Source: Desulfogranum japonicum DSM 18378
GTDB taxonomy: Bacteria; Desulfobacterota; Desulfobulbia; Desulfobulbales; Desulfobulbaceae
Direction: 5' to 3'
Length of the DNA stretch: 64,000 nucleotides
Assembly: GCF_000429945.1 (NCBI RefSeq)
Contig: NZ_AUCV01000018.1
Location: 1 to 64,000 of the forward strand
The notes beneath the pieces were generated by a model that saw only the letters and a program-made list of their open reading frames with translations, was not told the origin of the DNA and did not search any database. The position numbers were made by a program, and so were the translations under genes. Of this stretch, positions 1 to 9,681 are shown one piece after another. Every line of letters starts with the position of its first letter. The stretch's first letter is position 1.

Positions 1-256
1 CCTTGATGCGTATTCTTGGGCTAATTTTTCTATTTCAGGATCAATCGGCACCAAAATGGATTGACCGGCAAGGATCGCTTCAATCCTCTTAGTGAGATCC
101 GGCCACTGGTCCCTGGGCAAGGAAAAACCTACACCTAAATTAAGCAGGGTATATTGCTTTACGCCTTTATCTGTCCGCTTGGACTCAACAAGGCGATAGG
201 TATAATACTGCCCACCGTCTTTCCTTCCTTTGATTGTAGTTCTTCGAATATACATG
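1..256 (-). CDS. IS1634-type transposase, N-terminal part (runs off the window edge)
   Basis: The minus strand reads without interruption from an ATG at 256 to base 1, giving 85 residues that begin MYIRRTTIKGRKDGGQYY and continue with a TLLNLG-x-x-FSLPRDQWP stretch. From memory this is the standard N-terminus of IS1634-family (IS4 superfamily) DDE transposases. The catalytic DDE domain would lie outside the window, so whether the element is intact cannot be judged. The remaining end of the insertion sequence, with its terminal inverted repeat, should lie between 257 and about 400, but I could not identify the repeat without the other end. Family assignment is by recognition, not by search. 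Confidence 0.7.
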
Positions 257-561
257 CGTCGCAGCTTGGCATAAAAAAGTCTGCATGTCAAGTCTTTATT
301 ATTTTTTATGGCACTACAAGCGATGGTGAATTTCTATGTTGCTGAAATTCTGACGATTTATTTTTTTAGCGCAACGAAAAACTTTCATCAGGGGAGACTT
401 TGAGAATAATTGTCAAAAACTTGGGCTAACGCCATGCTCAGCAGCAGCCAAGGCTACTGCTGCCCTTGAATAAAATGTTTAATGTCAGTCCGCTTCGCTA
501 TTCCAAAAGTGCCACTGCCCTGGCTGTCTGCTGAAGCTACATGTTCGGCAATCTTGCCGTT
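257..561. other. Gene-free gap between the transposase and the next gene
   Basis: About 300 bases with no supported gene. It must contain the 5' boundary of the IS1634-type element. An AT-rich stretch near 345-375 is followed by GGGGAGACTTTGAGAATAATTG near 390-412; no certain terminator or promoter is visible. Confidence 0.4.
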
Positions 562-1224
562 TCACCTTGCTCTTGTTTTTATTCCCTGTTTTTTTACTTT
601 CCTTTTCAGAAGAAGCCTCTGATCTTCATTGGCAATCTTGGTTGCAATGGCATAAACTTTATTATGAAAAGATTCGTAGCTGTCTCTCTTTATTAAGGGT
701 ATTGCACCGTTTGCATATTCTTCAGGTGTTAAAATAGCAGATAATGATGTTAGATACGATTTGATAAATCGTTTTTCATCTCCAGTGATCATCCATGTTC
801 CGTATTCATCGGCGAAAACAATTTCTTCACCGTCTTCCATTTTATCAATCAGTTTGTGAAGCAACTTGAAGCACTGCACCGCCACATCATGATCTCTTTG
901 ATCGGTTAATTTTGAGCTATCTTCAAGGTAATCGCTTATTTCATCAAACCAGGCATCGGTTTCCTCTGGGATATCGGAAAAATTTTTAGAATTTATGTCA
1001 AATGGCGCATAATAGTAACCGCCCACAGACTTTTCATAAAACTCTTCAATAGTTGCCAGAACTTCCTCACCGTCCACAGAAGATGTTGGTGCTTCGCTTA
1101 TTGCTCCACCAAACACGTCATGCCTTTGATTTGTGTCCATCGTATCAAAGGCTAATTGTAGCATTTCTAATAGCTTCGATTGGCTTTGGGTTTTGAGATA
1201 CGTAAACAAGCGTTTTTTATTCAT
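562..1224 (-). CDS. Conserved hypothetical protein, cassette-like
   Basis: A 220-residue soluble acidic protein with no signal peptide and no membrane segment. It starts MNKKRLFTYLKTQSQSKLLE and has a Lys/Arg-rich C-terminus (RKVKKQGIKTRAR). I recognise it only as a family of uncharacterised bacterial proteins and do not know a function. A predicted helical N-terminal region is followed by a conserved-looking YYYAPFDINSKNF segment near residues 90-105. The start codon is the ATG at 1224. It lies on the same strand as the P-loop kinase at 1562-2059 and is separated from it by a dense array of GC-rich hairpins, an arrangement that resembles mobile gene cassettes; that comparison is an inference. 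Confidence 0.65.
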   Translation of the reverse strand: MNKKRLFTYLKTQSQSKLLEMLQLAFDTMDTNQRHDVFGGAISEAPTSSVDGEEVLATIEEFYEKSVGGYYYAPFDINSKNFSDIPEETDAWFDEISDYLEDSSKLTDQRDHDVAVQCFKLLHKLIDKMEDGEEIVFADEYGTWMITGDEKRFIKSYLTSLSAILTPEEYANGAIPLIKRDSYESFHNKVYAIATKIANEDQRLLLKRKVKKQGIKTRAR

Positions 1225-1300
1225 CGCACATTATCTCTCTATATTCCATTTCTGTTATCTGTGATTTTGCCGATCGGGCTGCGGATCAGCGGCAGATTCG

Positions 1301-1484
1301 CCGCCTAATGTGGCGCGATAGCGACACGATTAGGTGGCGGTTCTGTCCGCTGCATCCGCTTGATGGCTGGCGCGTAGCGACAGTCATCAAGCGGATGGCA
1401 ATCCGCAGCTCGATGGCGTGGCGCGAAGCGTCACTCCATCGCATTATTCACCGGAGAGGGCCGCTTTTTGGCCCGAATCCGGTG
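1301..1484. repeat. Array of four tandem GC-rich hairpins
   Basis: Four consecutive inverted repeats: 1301-1340 (arms CCGCC/GGCGG), 1354-1396 (12-bp perfect arms ATCCGCTTGATG/CATCAAGCGGAT), 1411-1441 (CGATGG/CCATCG) and 1449-1484 (CACCGGA/TCCGGTG). The first three share an inner loop of the form TGGCGC-GAA/GATA/GTA-GCGACA. No coding sequence is supported here. A similar set is found at 2074-2222, so this is a local repeated structure and not a single terminator. Confidence 0.7.
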
Positions 1485-1561
1485 AAATAAAATGTTATAG
1501 ATTTTGGTCGTCCATTAGATTTTTCATGCATTCATCCGCAATAAAATCTGGTTCCATACCT

Positions 1562-2059
1562 TCATAAAAGGCTTCGTTCAAGATAATTTTGAATCATTTT
1601 TTCGGGGCCAGACGAACCAACGCTGAAATCATTAGCGCGTATCCGTTTTTCAATCAAAGAATCTTCAGATAGCAGAAAAATTCCTGAAATATCAACGGTT
1701 AGTTTAGAGACATAAGATGGCCTTAGCGCCCATCCTTCAATAATCGTTTCTGAATCCCAAGTTGAATGATTTTCAAAAAGCTTTAATAAAGCTGGCCATA
1801 ACTCCTGATGTTGGTTGTTGATATCCAGAATCAACTCGCTATTATTTCTTGCAATGTAATATTCGCGATAATCAAAATTTTCCATATAATGAAAAGTAGG
1901 ATGGGATAAGGGATCAGTAACAGCTGCAATTCCGGCCCCAATATCATCGGTTGAAATAAGACCGTACTGTAATCGAGCGGCAATAACGCGAGAGATGGTA
2001 GTTTTTCCAACCATAGGAGCACCGCCTAAATACAATACCCTTGGATATTTCATTGTCAT
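1562..2059 (-). pseudogene. P-loop kinase/AAA-type ATPase, damaged at the 3' end
   Basis: A 165-residue protein starting MTMKYPRVLYLGGAPMVGKTT; the GGxPxVGKTT segment at about residues 12-21 is a Walker A loop. The rest (a DDIG motif near residue 38, IIEGWALRP near 108) fits small P-loop kinases of the chloramphenicol- or 2-phosphoglycerate-kinase type, substrate unknown. The frame stops after YLERSLL. Immediately downstream another frame encodes EGMEPDFIADECMKNLMD up to a stop at 1495, which looks like the natural C-terminus of the family. A deletion or frameshift near 1565-1590 has therefore probably removed the segment between. The start is the ATG at 2059; no strong Shine-Dalgarno site is visible. 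The N-terminal nucleotide-binding core is intact, so residual function cannot be excluded. Confidence 0.6.
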
Positions 2060-2073
2060 TTACTCTATAATCG

Positions 2074-2222
2074 CGGCGCTGACCAGCGCCGTGTGTAGCG
2101 CAAGCAAGCGGAGCTTGGTTGTGGTGTTCACGGTGTCTGGTCAAGTACCTTGTTCTGGCGCGAAGCGACAGGGCGAGGTGCTTGACGAAGTCAGCACCGC
2201 GATTCATGGCGACGAAGTCGCC
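2074..2222. repeat. Second array of GC-rich hairpins
   Basis: Contains the near-perfect palindrome CGGCGCTGACCAGCGCCG (2074-2091), a roughly 45-nt stem at 2143-2187 whose tip is CTGGCGC-GAA-GCGACAG, and a perfect 11-bp hairpin around 2204-2228 (TTCATGGCGAC-GAA-GTCGCCATGAA). The tips match those of the array at 1301-1441. It lies just upstream of the kinase start codon. Confidence 0.65.
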
Positions 2223-2421
2223 ATGAACAAGTGATTCTACAGATCTGTATATCCTCCCGGCTTGCGCAAGAATCTATGCACATCTCGATCCCTGCATAAG
2301 CAGTCCCACCAGGATTCCTTTTACCAAACAAACTTCGTAATAAGCTAATATTTTGTGAAAAAATCTTGCTTTTTTATGATGAACGGACTTAGGCGCAAGG
2401 AAATAATGACAAGCAGGTTTT

Positions 2422-2452
2422 AAAAGGTCATCCGTTTAGACGGCCTTTTTTG
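2422..2452 (+). terminator. Terminator-like hairpin, plus strand
   Basis: Arms AAAAGG/CCTTTT enclose an inner CCGT-TTAG-ACGG stem and run into TTTTTT. No gene on the plus strand ends upstream within the window, so it may be the leftover of a lost gene. Confidence 0.45.
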
Positions 2453-2592
2453 TGGGTGGTAGCTTTGCTGGGTAACAGGACAAAAAAGCTCACAATAGGT
2501 TATGAGCGGCGCTTAGGGAGCATATAGACGACGTAGGTAAAGGGAAAGGGTTTTAAAAGCCATGATAGGCTATTATTTAACAGATAGCTGGC

Positions 2593-2727
2593 ATTGCAAC
2601 CTTTACCACGACTGACCTAGAACGGCTCACAGAGAGCATATTAGCAGTAGTTAAGTTAGGGATTCAAATATGGGTACATAGCGGGTACAGCCAAAACCAA
2701 AAAAGCCTCACCACGAATTAACATGAT
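2593..2727 (+). pseudogene. Possible phage gpW-like remnant
   Basis: The plus strand reads ATFTTTDLERLTESILAVV from 2596, preceded by ATT where a start codon would be expected, and reaches a stop by about 2725. The beginning resembles, from memory, the N-terminus of phage gpW-type head-joining proteins (M-A-T-x-T-x-x-D-L-x-x-L). It is short and lacks a proper start, so it would be a decayed fragment at best. The position beside the 3' end of a tRNA gene, a common phage integration site, is the main reason to record it. Confidence 0.2.
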
Positions 2728-2734
2728 GAGGCTT
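2699..2734 (-). terminator. Terminator of the tRNA-Met gene
   Basis: Inverted repeat AAGCCTCA (2703-2710) / TGAGGCTT (2727-2734). On the minus strand it is followed by a run of six T. It lies 35 bases after the tRNA 3' end. Confidence 0.7.
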
Positions 2735-2768
2735 ATATCTAAAACCCTGGCTAAGCAGGTTTTTTGAC

Positions 2769-2845
2769 TGGTGGCGATGCAGGGAATTGAACCCCGGACA
2801 CTACGGATATGAGCCGTATGCTCTAACCATCTGAGCTACATCGCC
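2769..2845 (-). tRNA. tRNA-Met (anticodon CAT), elongator type
   Basis: On the minus strand the 77-nt sequence begins GGCGATGTAGCTCAG and ends with an encoded CCA. The acceptor stem GGCGATG pairs with CATCGCC, the anticodon stem TACGG/CCGTA carries loop CTCATAT with anticodon CAT, and a GGTTCAA T-loop is present. The fully paired first base pair argues against initiator tRNA. A CAT tRNA-Ile that is lysidine-modified is the other possibility. It is a single gene between the groESL terminator and its own terminator. Confidence 0.93.
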
Positions 2846-2854
2846 AATCTATGT

Positions 2855-2877
2855 AAAAACGGTTCGTTTTGAACCGT
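2855..2877 (-). promoter_or_regulatory. Leader hairpin between promoter and tRNA-Met
   Basis: Inverted repeat ACGGTTC-(5)-GAACCGT followed on the minus strand by five T. It has the shape of a small intrinsic terminator but lies between the likely promoter (2881-2909) and the tRNA 5' end (2845). Confidence 0.5.
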
Positions 2878-2880
2878 GCC

Positions 2881-2909
2881 AATATTCAAAATTTTTAAGG
2901 TTTTGTCAA
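2881..2909 (-). promoter_or_regulatory. Sigma-70-type promoter of tRNA-Met
   Basis: Minus strand: a perfect -35 TTGACA (2904-2909), a 17-bp spacer and -10 AATATT (2881-2886). It lies about 36 bases upstream of the tRNA 5' end and downstream of the groEL terminator. Confidence 0.6.
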
Positions 2910-2956
2910 CAAAAAATATCAAAAAAGACATCTTTGTTTTGTGCGAACAGTACTTG

Positions 2957-3003
2957 CAAAAAAAGGCTCCATTTTTCAGGCTGTTACACCTGAAAAATGG
3001 AGC
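2957..3003 (-). terminator. Intrinsic terminator of groESL
   Basis: A 15-bp perfect inverted repeat, GCTCCATTTTTCAGG (2966-2980) against its complement at 2989-3003, with an 8-nt loop. On the minus strand it is followed by seven T. It lies 36 bases after the groEL stop codon. Confidence 0.9.
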
Positions 3004-3038
3004 AAGAATCCCATAGGGATAAGGCTCTGGGGCAGATA

Positions 3039-4688
<1,650 letters not shown>

Positions 4689-4730
4689 CTAAATCTCCTT
4701 TATTACAAAGAATGGAAAGTTATCGTTCAA

Positions 4731-5021
4731 TTATGCTTCAACAACACCAAGGATATCATCCTCGCGCATAATGAGATAATCCTCACCATCCAGCTTTACA
4801 TCTGTTCCGCCGTATTTGGAAAAGAGGACGCGGTCACCAACTGCAACATCCATGGCAACGCGTTCGCCGGCATCGCTCAGTTTGCCTGGGCCGACTGCAA
4901 CGATCTCACCTTCTGCTGGTTTCTCTTTAGCTGAATCGGGAATGATGATTCCACCAGCGGTTTTCTCCTCTCCTTCCAATCGCTTGACCAGAATACGGTC
5001 ATTCAACGGACGAATTTTCAT
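4731..5021 (-). CDS. groS: GroES co-chaperonin
   Basis: A 96-residue protein starting [19 protein letters not shown], with the mobile-loop segment ([16 protein letters not shown], about residues 20-35) and the usual C-terminal [14 protein letters not shown]. It caps the GroEL ring. The ATG at 5021 has an AGGAGG Shine-Dalgarno site nine bases upstream; the in-frame TTG two codons earlier is less likely. It is the first gene of the groES-groEL operon. A candidate sigma-70-like promoter lies about 145 bases upstream. Confidence 0.97.
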   Translation of the reverse strand: MKIRPLNDRILVKRLEGEEKTAGGIIIPDSAKEKPAEGEIVAVGPGKLSDAGERVAMDVAVGDRVLFSKYGGTDVKLDGEDYLIMREDDILGVVEA

Positions 5022-5163
5022 AAACAAATCCTCCTGTTACGTAATTAAATGTTTCTCTCTTTTTGTTATCTGTAGCCAAATAGATGTCTCTATTGCCGTC
5101 AAACGGCAGGCTCTATCTGTAAAGTAGGAAATCGCAGGGGCAGTGCCCTTTAGACTGCGCAAA

Positions 5164-5191
5164 ACAATAGTGACGGATTTTGAAAAATCAA
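5164..5191 (-). promoter_or_regulatory. Candidate promoter of groESL
   Basis: Minus strand TTGATT (5186-5191), 16-bp spacer, TATTGT (5164-5169). Both hexamers are imperfect. A CTTGA at the -35 also suits heat-shock sigma-32 in part, but no good CCCATNT -10 follows. No CIRCE was seen. Confidence 0.3.
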
Positions 5192-5273
5192 GGGTAATGG
5201 GCGGAAAAAAATATCCGCCCAATACATTGAAATAAATAGAATTTTTATTTCAGGCTGAACAATTTATTTTTTT

Positions 5274-6359
5274 TTAGCACACGGGAACCACCCAGTTTTG
5301 GGAGTCTTCCCTGGCTCCAAACTGAATTTCCTGGATCGCATCATAGAAGCGTTGCGACAGGGGGCCGATTCCTCCGCCGGCAATGGTATAGGTCTTTTCA
5401 CAATAGGTAAGTTCACCTACAGGAGATATCACCGCAGCTGTTCCTGTACCGAAACTTTCCTGCAGAGAACCGTCTTCTGCAGCCTGAATGACTTCCCCAA
5501 TGGTCAATCGGCGCTCTTCAACCGGAATTTCCCACTCTTCAGCCAGTTTGAGTACGGAATCCCGGGTAATACCAGGCAGGATAGACCCGCCAAGGGGAGG
5601 AGTAACCAGGACGTCATTAATGACAAAAAAGATATTGGAGGTACCTACCTCTTCAATATATTTGTGCTCGACAGCATCCAGCCAGAGTACCTGGGTAAAA
5701 CCTTTATTGTGTGCCTCCACCTGCGCTTTCAGGCTTGCCGCGTAGTTGCCTGCGGTTTTAGCAAACCCTACCCCTCCAGGTACCGCACGGACATAAGAAT
5801 CTTCAACATAAATTTTGGTGGGACTGAACCCCTCGGAATAATAGGCTCCCACAGGACTGTTTATGATATAGAACAGATATTCTTCAGCGGAACGTAATCC
5901 CAGATGTGGTTCTATGGCTACCATGGTGGGGCGAATATACAGGGTTGCCCCCGGCTCAGACGGGACCCAGTCCTGATCCAGATAAATGAGTGCCTTAAGA
6001 GCCTGCAGTACCCGCTCTTCAGGGAAACGCGGCATGCACATACGTAAAGCCGATTGATTCATACGTGCAAAATTGTCCAGCGGCCGGAAAAGCAGGATCC
6101 GGCCATCATTGGATCGATAGGCCTTCATACCTTCAAAGATGGCCTGACCGTAATGCAGAACCATGGCCGCGGGATCCAGGGAAATATTACCATAGGGTTC
6201 AATCTGGGCGTCATGCCAGCCATCCTGCCTGTTCCAGCGCATGGTGAACATGTGATCCGCATAATATTGCCCAAAGCCCAATTTATCCTGGTCCGGTTTC
6301 TGTTTCCGCTGCTCTTCCGGTAATTTGTTTACAGCGATTTCAAAATCTTTGTGTAACAT
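5274..6359 (-). CDS. ilvE: Branched-chain amino acid aminotransferase
   Basis: A 361-residue fold-type IV PLP enzyme of the longer bacterial/eukaryotic BCAT class. It transfers the amino group between leucine, isoleucine or valine and 2-oxoglutarate, in the cytosol. Visible signatures are YGQAIFEGMKAYR near residue 70-82, the PLP-binding lysine K201 in GVGFAKTAGNYAASLK, and the downstream EEVGTSNIFF and LPGITRDSVL segments. The ATG at 6359 is preferred because AAAGGGGAAACA precedes it; an in-frame start seven codons upstream has no clear ribosome site. It is a single gene, divergent from the AI-2E-type permease. The 300-bp divergent gap (6360-6660) shows no confident promoter. Confidence 0.95.
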   Translation of the reverse strand: MLHKDFEIAVNKLPEEQRKQKPDQDKLGFGQYYADHMFTMRWNRQDGWHDAQIEPYGNISLDPAAMVLHYGQAIFEGMKAYRSNDGRILLFRPLDNFARMNQSALRMCMPRFPEERVLQALKALIYLDQDWVPSEPGATLYIRPTMVAIEPHLGLRSAEEYLFYIINSPVGAYYSEGFSPTKIYVEDSYVRAVPGGVGFAKTAGNYAASLKAQVEAHNKGFTQVLWLDAVEHKYIEEVGTSNIFFVINDVLVTPPLGGSILPGITRDSVLKLAEEWEIPVEERRLTIGEVIQAAEDGSLQESFGTGTAAVISPVGELTYCEKTYTIAGGGIGPLSQRFYDAIQEIQFGAREDSQNWVVPVC

Positions 6360-6660
6360 TGTTTCCCCTTTGACACGCAATCCAATTTCATTTTGCAGTA
6401 ATACCTTGTACTATGCCAATACGTCAGGTCATACATAGTGTCTGTCCAGAAACGATTTTTTATTCAACCTTGAGACAGACAAAAAAACATGTCGCAGATA
6501 TGCGGTTCAATATACCGATAATTTTCTGCGCCCTGACACATTCAGGAAAAGATTATTTCTGGTTGAGTACAATGCAGGTAGTATTCCCCCCACACACCAG
6601 GGAAATCCAGTCAGGGCACCTGCAACACAGAACATCAGAATAAAGCCTTTTAAGAGAATT

Positions 6661-7827
6661 ATGGAGCAAAGACAGAAACGAAGTTTAGCACCGGTACAGA
6701 CGAAATTTTTTATCTTCGTTTTTCTGCTGTCCATGATCATGCTAGGCATGATTCTCTGGCCGTTCTGGCCTTTTCTCATTCTGGCCTTTCTGCTTGCGGG
6801 AATCTTCCGGCCTATTTACAGCTGGCTGCTCAGGTGGGTGTCCCCCTGGATGGCTTCCAGCCTTACCTGTGTTCTGATAACCCTGATAGTGTTCGTCCCT
6901 CTTACTTTTTGCGTGGGTACACTCTCCTCGGAAGCACTTAATCTCCTCCATCTCGGTAAAGACAGTAATGTACTGCTCAAACTGCAGCAAGTCATCCAAA
7001 ATAATTCATTGACGCACCAGTTCCAGGAGCTGCTGCTGGAATACGGAGTACATTTCACGCCTCCGGATGTAACCGAAATCGTCTCCGAGATCAGCAAGAC
7101 CATGGGAATGTTTGTCTATAATCAGGCAACTTCTTGGGCTGCCAATATCATGAATTTTACATGGCAGTTCTGCGTACTGATCATTGTCATTTATTTCCTG
7201 CTGATTGAGATTGATTCCCTGGTCGACTTCCTTACGCGCTTATCTCCACTGCCCGATGACCAGGATCGCCTCCTGATGAATAAATTTATGGAAATTGCAG
7301 GCGTTATCCTTATCGGTAACGGGCTGAGCGGTCTGTTTCAGGGCACGTTGGGGGGGATTTATTTTTCTTTACTTGGGTTGAAATCCCCGGTTCTCTGGGG
7401 TTCGGTGATGGCCATTCTTGCCTTTCTGCCCATTTTCGGCATTGGCCTGGTGTTAATTCCCACAGCGGTCATTCTGCTTATCAGCGGATCTGTGGTCAAG
7501 GCCATTCTCACAGTACTTTTTTACATGATTCTCTCTTTCAGCGTCGAGTACCTGCTGAAACCAAGGTTTGTCGGCAGACAGGTAAAAATGCATACTCTGC
7601 TGGTATTTCTGGCCATTATAGGCGGCATGAGCCTGTTCGGCGTCCTGGGAATTATTTACGGCCCACTCATAGTCACGGCTTTCTTAACGCTTTCTGACAT
7701 GTATCTCATGGAATACAGCGTGATATTGAACAGATCAGTTGAAAACAGCACAAAAAAAGGATCTCACCCCTACTGCGGAGAGATCCCGGCACAAACAAAA
7801 GAAAAGAGCGATGAACAGGCTCCTTAA
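6661..7827 (+). CDS. AI-2E family (PerM/UPF0118) membrane transporter
   Basis: A 388-residue integral membrane protein with about seven or eight hydrophobic segments. There is a pair near residues 15-75, a larger extramembrane loop (about 85-155), then segments from about 160 to 350 containing the glycine-rich GNGLSGLFQGTLGG and PIFGIGLVLIP motifs typical of the AI-2E transporter family. Members export autoinducer-2 or other small solutes or act as Na+/H+ antiporters, so the substrate cannot be assigned. The charged C-terminal tail (after residue 355) contains the terminator of the opposing gene. The ATG at 6661 has only a weak purine-rich leader (AAGAGAA). Confidence 0.85.
   Translation: MEQRQKRSLAPVQTKFFIFVFLLSMIMLGMILWPFWPFLILAFLLAGIFRPIYSWLLRWVSPWMASSLTCVLITLIVFVPLTFCVGTLSSEALNLLHLGKDSNVLLKLQQVIQNNSLTHQFQELLLEYGVHFTPPDVTEIVSEISKTMGMFVYNQATSWAANIMNFTWQFCVLIIVIYFLLIEIDSLVDFLTRLSPLPDDQDRLLMNKFMEIAGVILIGNGLSGLFQGTLGGIYFSLLGLKSPVLWGSVMAILAFLPIFGIGLVLIPTAVILLISGSVVKAILTVLFYMILSFSVEYLLKPRFVGRQVKMHTLLVFLAIIGGMSLFGVLGIIYGPLIVTAFLTLSDMYLMEYSVILNRSVENSTKKGSHPYCGEIPAQTKEKSDEQAP
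7752..7786 (-). terminator. Terminator of the STAS-like gene, inside the opposing coding region
   Basis: GGATCTC (7759-7765) pairs with GAGATCC (7780-7786). On the minus strand seven T follow. It is embedded in the last 25 codons of the converging permease gene. Confidence 0.65.
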
Positions 7828-7835
7828 AAAGGATG

Positions 7836-8285
7836 CTATTGCAAAATTCCTCCCATGGGATCATTGAACCAGCGAAGAGCATTGTCCCTGGAATCAAAAA
7901 ACCGCAGTAACATGCCATCATCATTCACTGTTTTTTGCAAAAATTCTTTTTTATCCTCATCGCCATTGTACAGGACACTGATAACAACACGATGTTGATC
8001 CGCCAATACGGCCTGGTTAAACATATGCAATAATTTGTATATTTTAAATATGGAGAACTGATCCAACAACCGTGTTTGGCGAAGATCAATCACCATCTTT
8101 TCACAAGTACAGTCATGGAGTTCCATGACTGCAATCTGGAAAACATCACTGGCCTGGGAGTGATCCACTTCACCCCGGACCAGGACCTGGACAATCCCCT
8201 CTCCGAGCTGATTCACTTCAACGGTTGCCATATTTCGCCTCGTTCTTCCCTGCGTAAACCATCGATTTCCAATAGATGTCGCCAT
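7836..8285 (-). CDS. STAS-like domain protein of unknown role
   Basis: A 149-residue soluble protein. From residue 19 (MATVEVNQLGEGIVQVLVRG) onward it has the beta-alpha pattern of STAS/anti-sigma-antagonist-like domains: an initial strand pair, a VIDLRQTRLLDQ segment near 83 in the position of the usual phosphorylation loop, and a C-terminal helix. The usual serine-containing D-S-S/G motif is not obvious, so phospho-switching is not supported. Two starts are plausible: ATG 8285 (AAGGA six bases upstream) and ATG 8231 (GAGG six bases upstream); the second would begin exactly at the domain. It converges with the AI-2E permease with only eight bases between stops. Function is unknown. Confidence 0.6.
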   Translation of the reverse strand: MATSIGNRWFTQGRTRRNMATVEVNQLGEGIVQVLVRGEVDHSQASDVFQIAVMELHDCTCEKMVIDLRQTRLLDQFSIFKIYKLLHMFNQAVLADQHRVVISVLYNGDEDKKEFLQKTVNDDGMLLRFFDSRDNALRWFNDPMGGILQ

Positions 8286-8442
8286 GTTGTATCCTTATCG
8301 TCTTTCTTGACGTATACCTTCTGTTTCTTACAGAATATGGCAACTACGGGAAGAGGTACAGTAAACATCTGGTAAAGAAGTGAGCCCTGGCAAACAAATT
8401 TATTAATTTCAGATAATTAACGCGATAAAAACTTGAGAATAA

Positions 8443-9342
8443 TTATTCCTTCCTCTTCGCTTGCGGTGCAATCCGTGGTCCGATGACAAGAAAACATATA
8501 CCAGCGAACAGACACACCACCCCTACCCATTCCAGGCGGCTCAACTGCTCCTGCAGAATGAGTACGCCTAAACAGGAAGCGGTAAGCGGCTCAGCAAGGC
8601 TCAAGGTTGCGGCTGTTCCCACAGGAACGTGTTTAAGCCCTGAAGCAAACAGCCAATAGGAGACGGCTGTTGCCAGAACACCAAGGTGAATCGCAACCAG
8701 CACACCGGATCGACTGACTAACCAGCGCTGATCAAAATAGAAAAGAAAGGGCATAAGCAGACAGGCTGCCAGGGAAAACACCAGTGCAACCACCGTCTCT
8801 GCCCGATGGGTCTCCAACATTTTTTTGGTGCCCACTGTATAGGCGGCATAAGAAAGGCCTGCCCCCAGGGCGAGCAGAATTCCTACAGCATCACCTTGGG
8901 CATCGGTGCCCAGCCCGACCAGAAACAGACAACCGCAGATGGCCAGACACGTTGCACAATACCATATATATCCAGGACGCTCTCCCTGAAAAAAATAACC
9001 AAGTATACCCGCAAAAACAGGTGAGCTGCCAATGGCTGTCATAGTACCCACAGCCACGCCGGTTTTAAAAACCCCTAGAAAAAAACATCCCTGATAGGCA
9101 GCAACGAAAAACGCAGTGAGCAAAAGCAGTTTTTTGGGCCACGGAGCCTGGCCGTTAAACTTGCGGCGAACCAGTGACACCAGCAGCAAAAAACCACCAC
9201 CTACCAGCAGACGCATGGCACCCACGGATATGGGATGGGCAGTGACAGGCGCAAACGCCTGAGCAGTTCCGGTTGTTCCCCAGAGAACAGCTGCCCCAAT
9301 AATTAACCACACACCAGATGACGAAGAATTTTGACAGGTCAC
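8443..9342 (-). CDS. DMT-superfamily (EamA) transporter
   Basis: A 299-residue protein with ten hydrophobic segments in two EamA repeats (about residues 12-145 and 155-285), the internal duplication typical of drug/metabolite exporters. Conserved-looking sequences are AAVLWGTTGTAQAF in the first repeat and GTAATLSLAEPLTA in the second. Substrate is unknown; relatives export amino acids or metabolites across the inner membrane. The start is the GTG at 9342, five bases after AAGGAG. It is monocistronic, with no clear terminator downstream. Confidence 0.88.
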   Translation of the reverse strand: MTCQNSSSSGVWLIIGAAVLWGTTGTAQAFAPVTAHPISVGAMRLLVGGGFLLLVSLVRRKFNGQAPWPKKLLLLTAFFVAAYQGCFFLGVFKTGVAVGTMTAIGSSPVFAGILGYFFQGERPGYIWYCATCLAICGCLFLVGLGTDAQGDAVGILLALGAGLSYAAYTVGTKKMLETHRAETVVALVFSLAACLLMPFLFYFDQRWLVSRSGVLVAIHLGVLATAVSYWLFASGLKHVPVGTAATLSLAEPLTASCLGVLILQEQLSRLEWVGVVCLFAGICFLVIGPRIAPQAKRKE

Positions 9343-9681
9343 AATGGCTCCTTCTATTGCTCAAACGAGAGGTTCTCTCCTTACCTCTAGGTAATACGAG
9401 TTGTCAAGGCGTAATCAGTCAGCCTGGTATGATGATCATTTATAGTCTCCTCCCTTGACATACGCCATGCTGAATTTACTATAGATACCGACCCGGGTCT
9501 TTTCCCGGATTTCTGAAATAACTTCATGAAAACAAAACATATACCTCCCGCTGTCTGTGGTATGGCTTGTACGGGAAGAGCGCCCCGGCAAAGGAGAGTT
9601 ATGCGTTTTGTACCCAACCAAATCGACCCTTTATGCAGCTGTACATCTTAGAAGACAGGTGCACCTAAGGAGAACTTGCTT
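9343..9681. other. Divergent intergenic region with a candidate promoter
   Basis: No supported gene in about 340 bases. A plus-strand TTGACA at 9455-9460 followed by ACTATA at 9478-9483 (17-bp spacer) could drive the ABC operon. A small palindrome, GAGAGGTTCTCTC, lies near 9367-9379. Confidence 0.35.

Noticed and set aside
1308-1490. Short plus-strand open frame in the first hairpin array
   Set aside because: It lies wholly inside inverted repeats and has no ribosome site; the repeats explain the sequence.
5022-5220. CIRCE/HrcA operator upstream of groES
   Set aside because: No TTAGCACTC inverted repeat could be found; only short unrelated palindromes are present.
5298-5897. 199-codon frame antisense to ilvE
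   Set aside because: ilvE is intact on the other strand and the product is unlike any protein family.
8425-8447. Fur-box-like GAGAATAATTATTC at the end of the DMT gene
   Set aside because: It overlaps the stop codon region of a converging gene end and has no promoter next to it.
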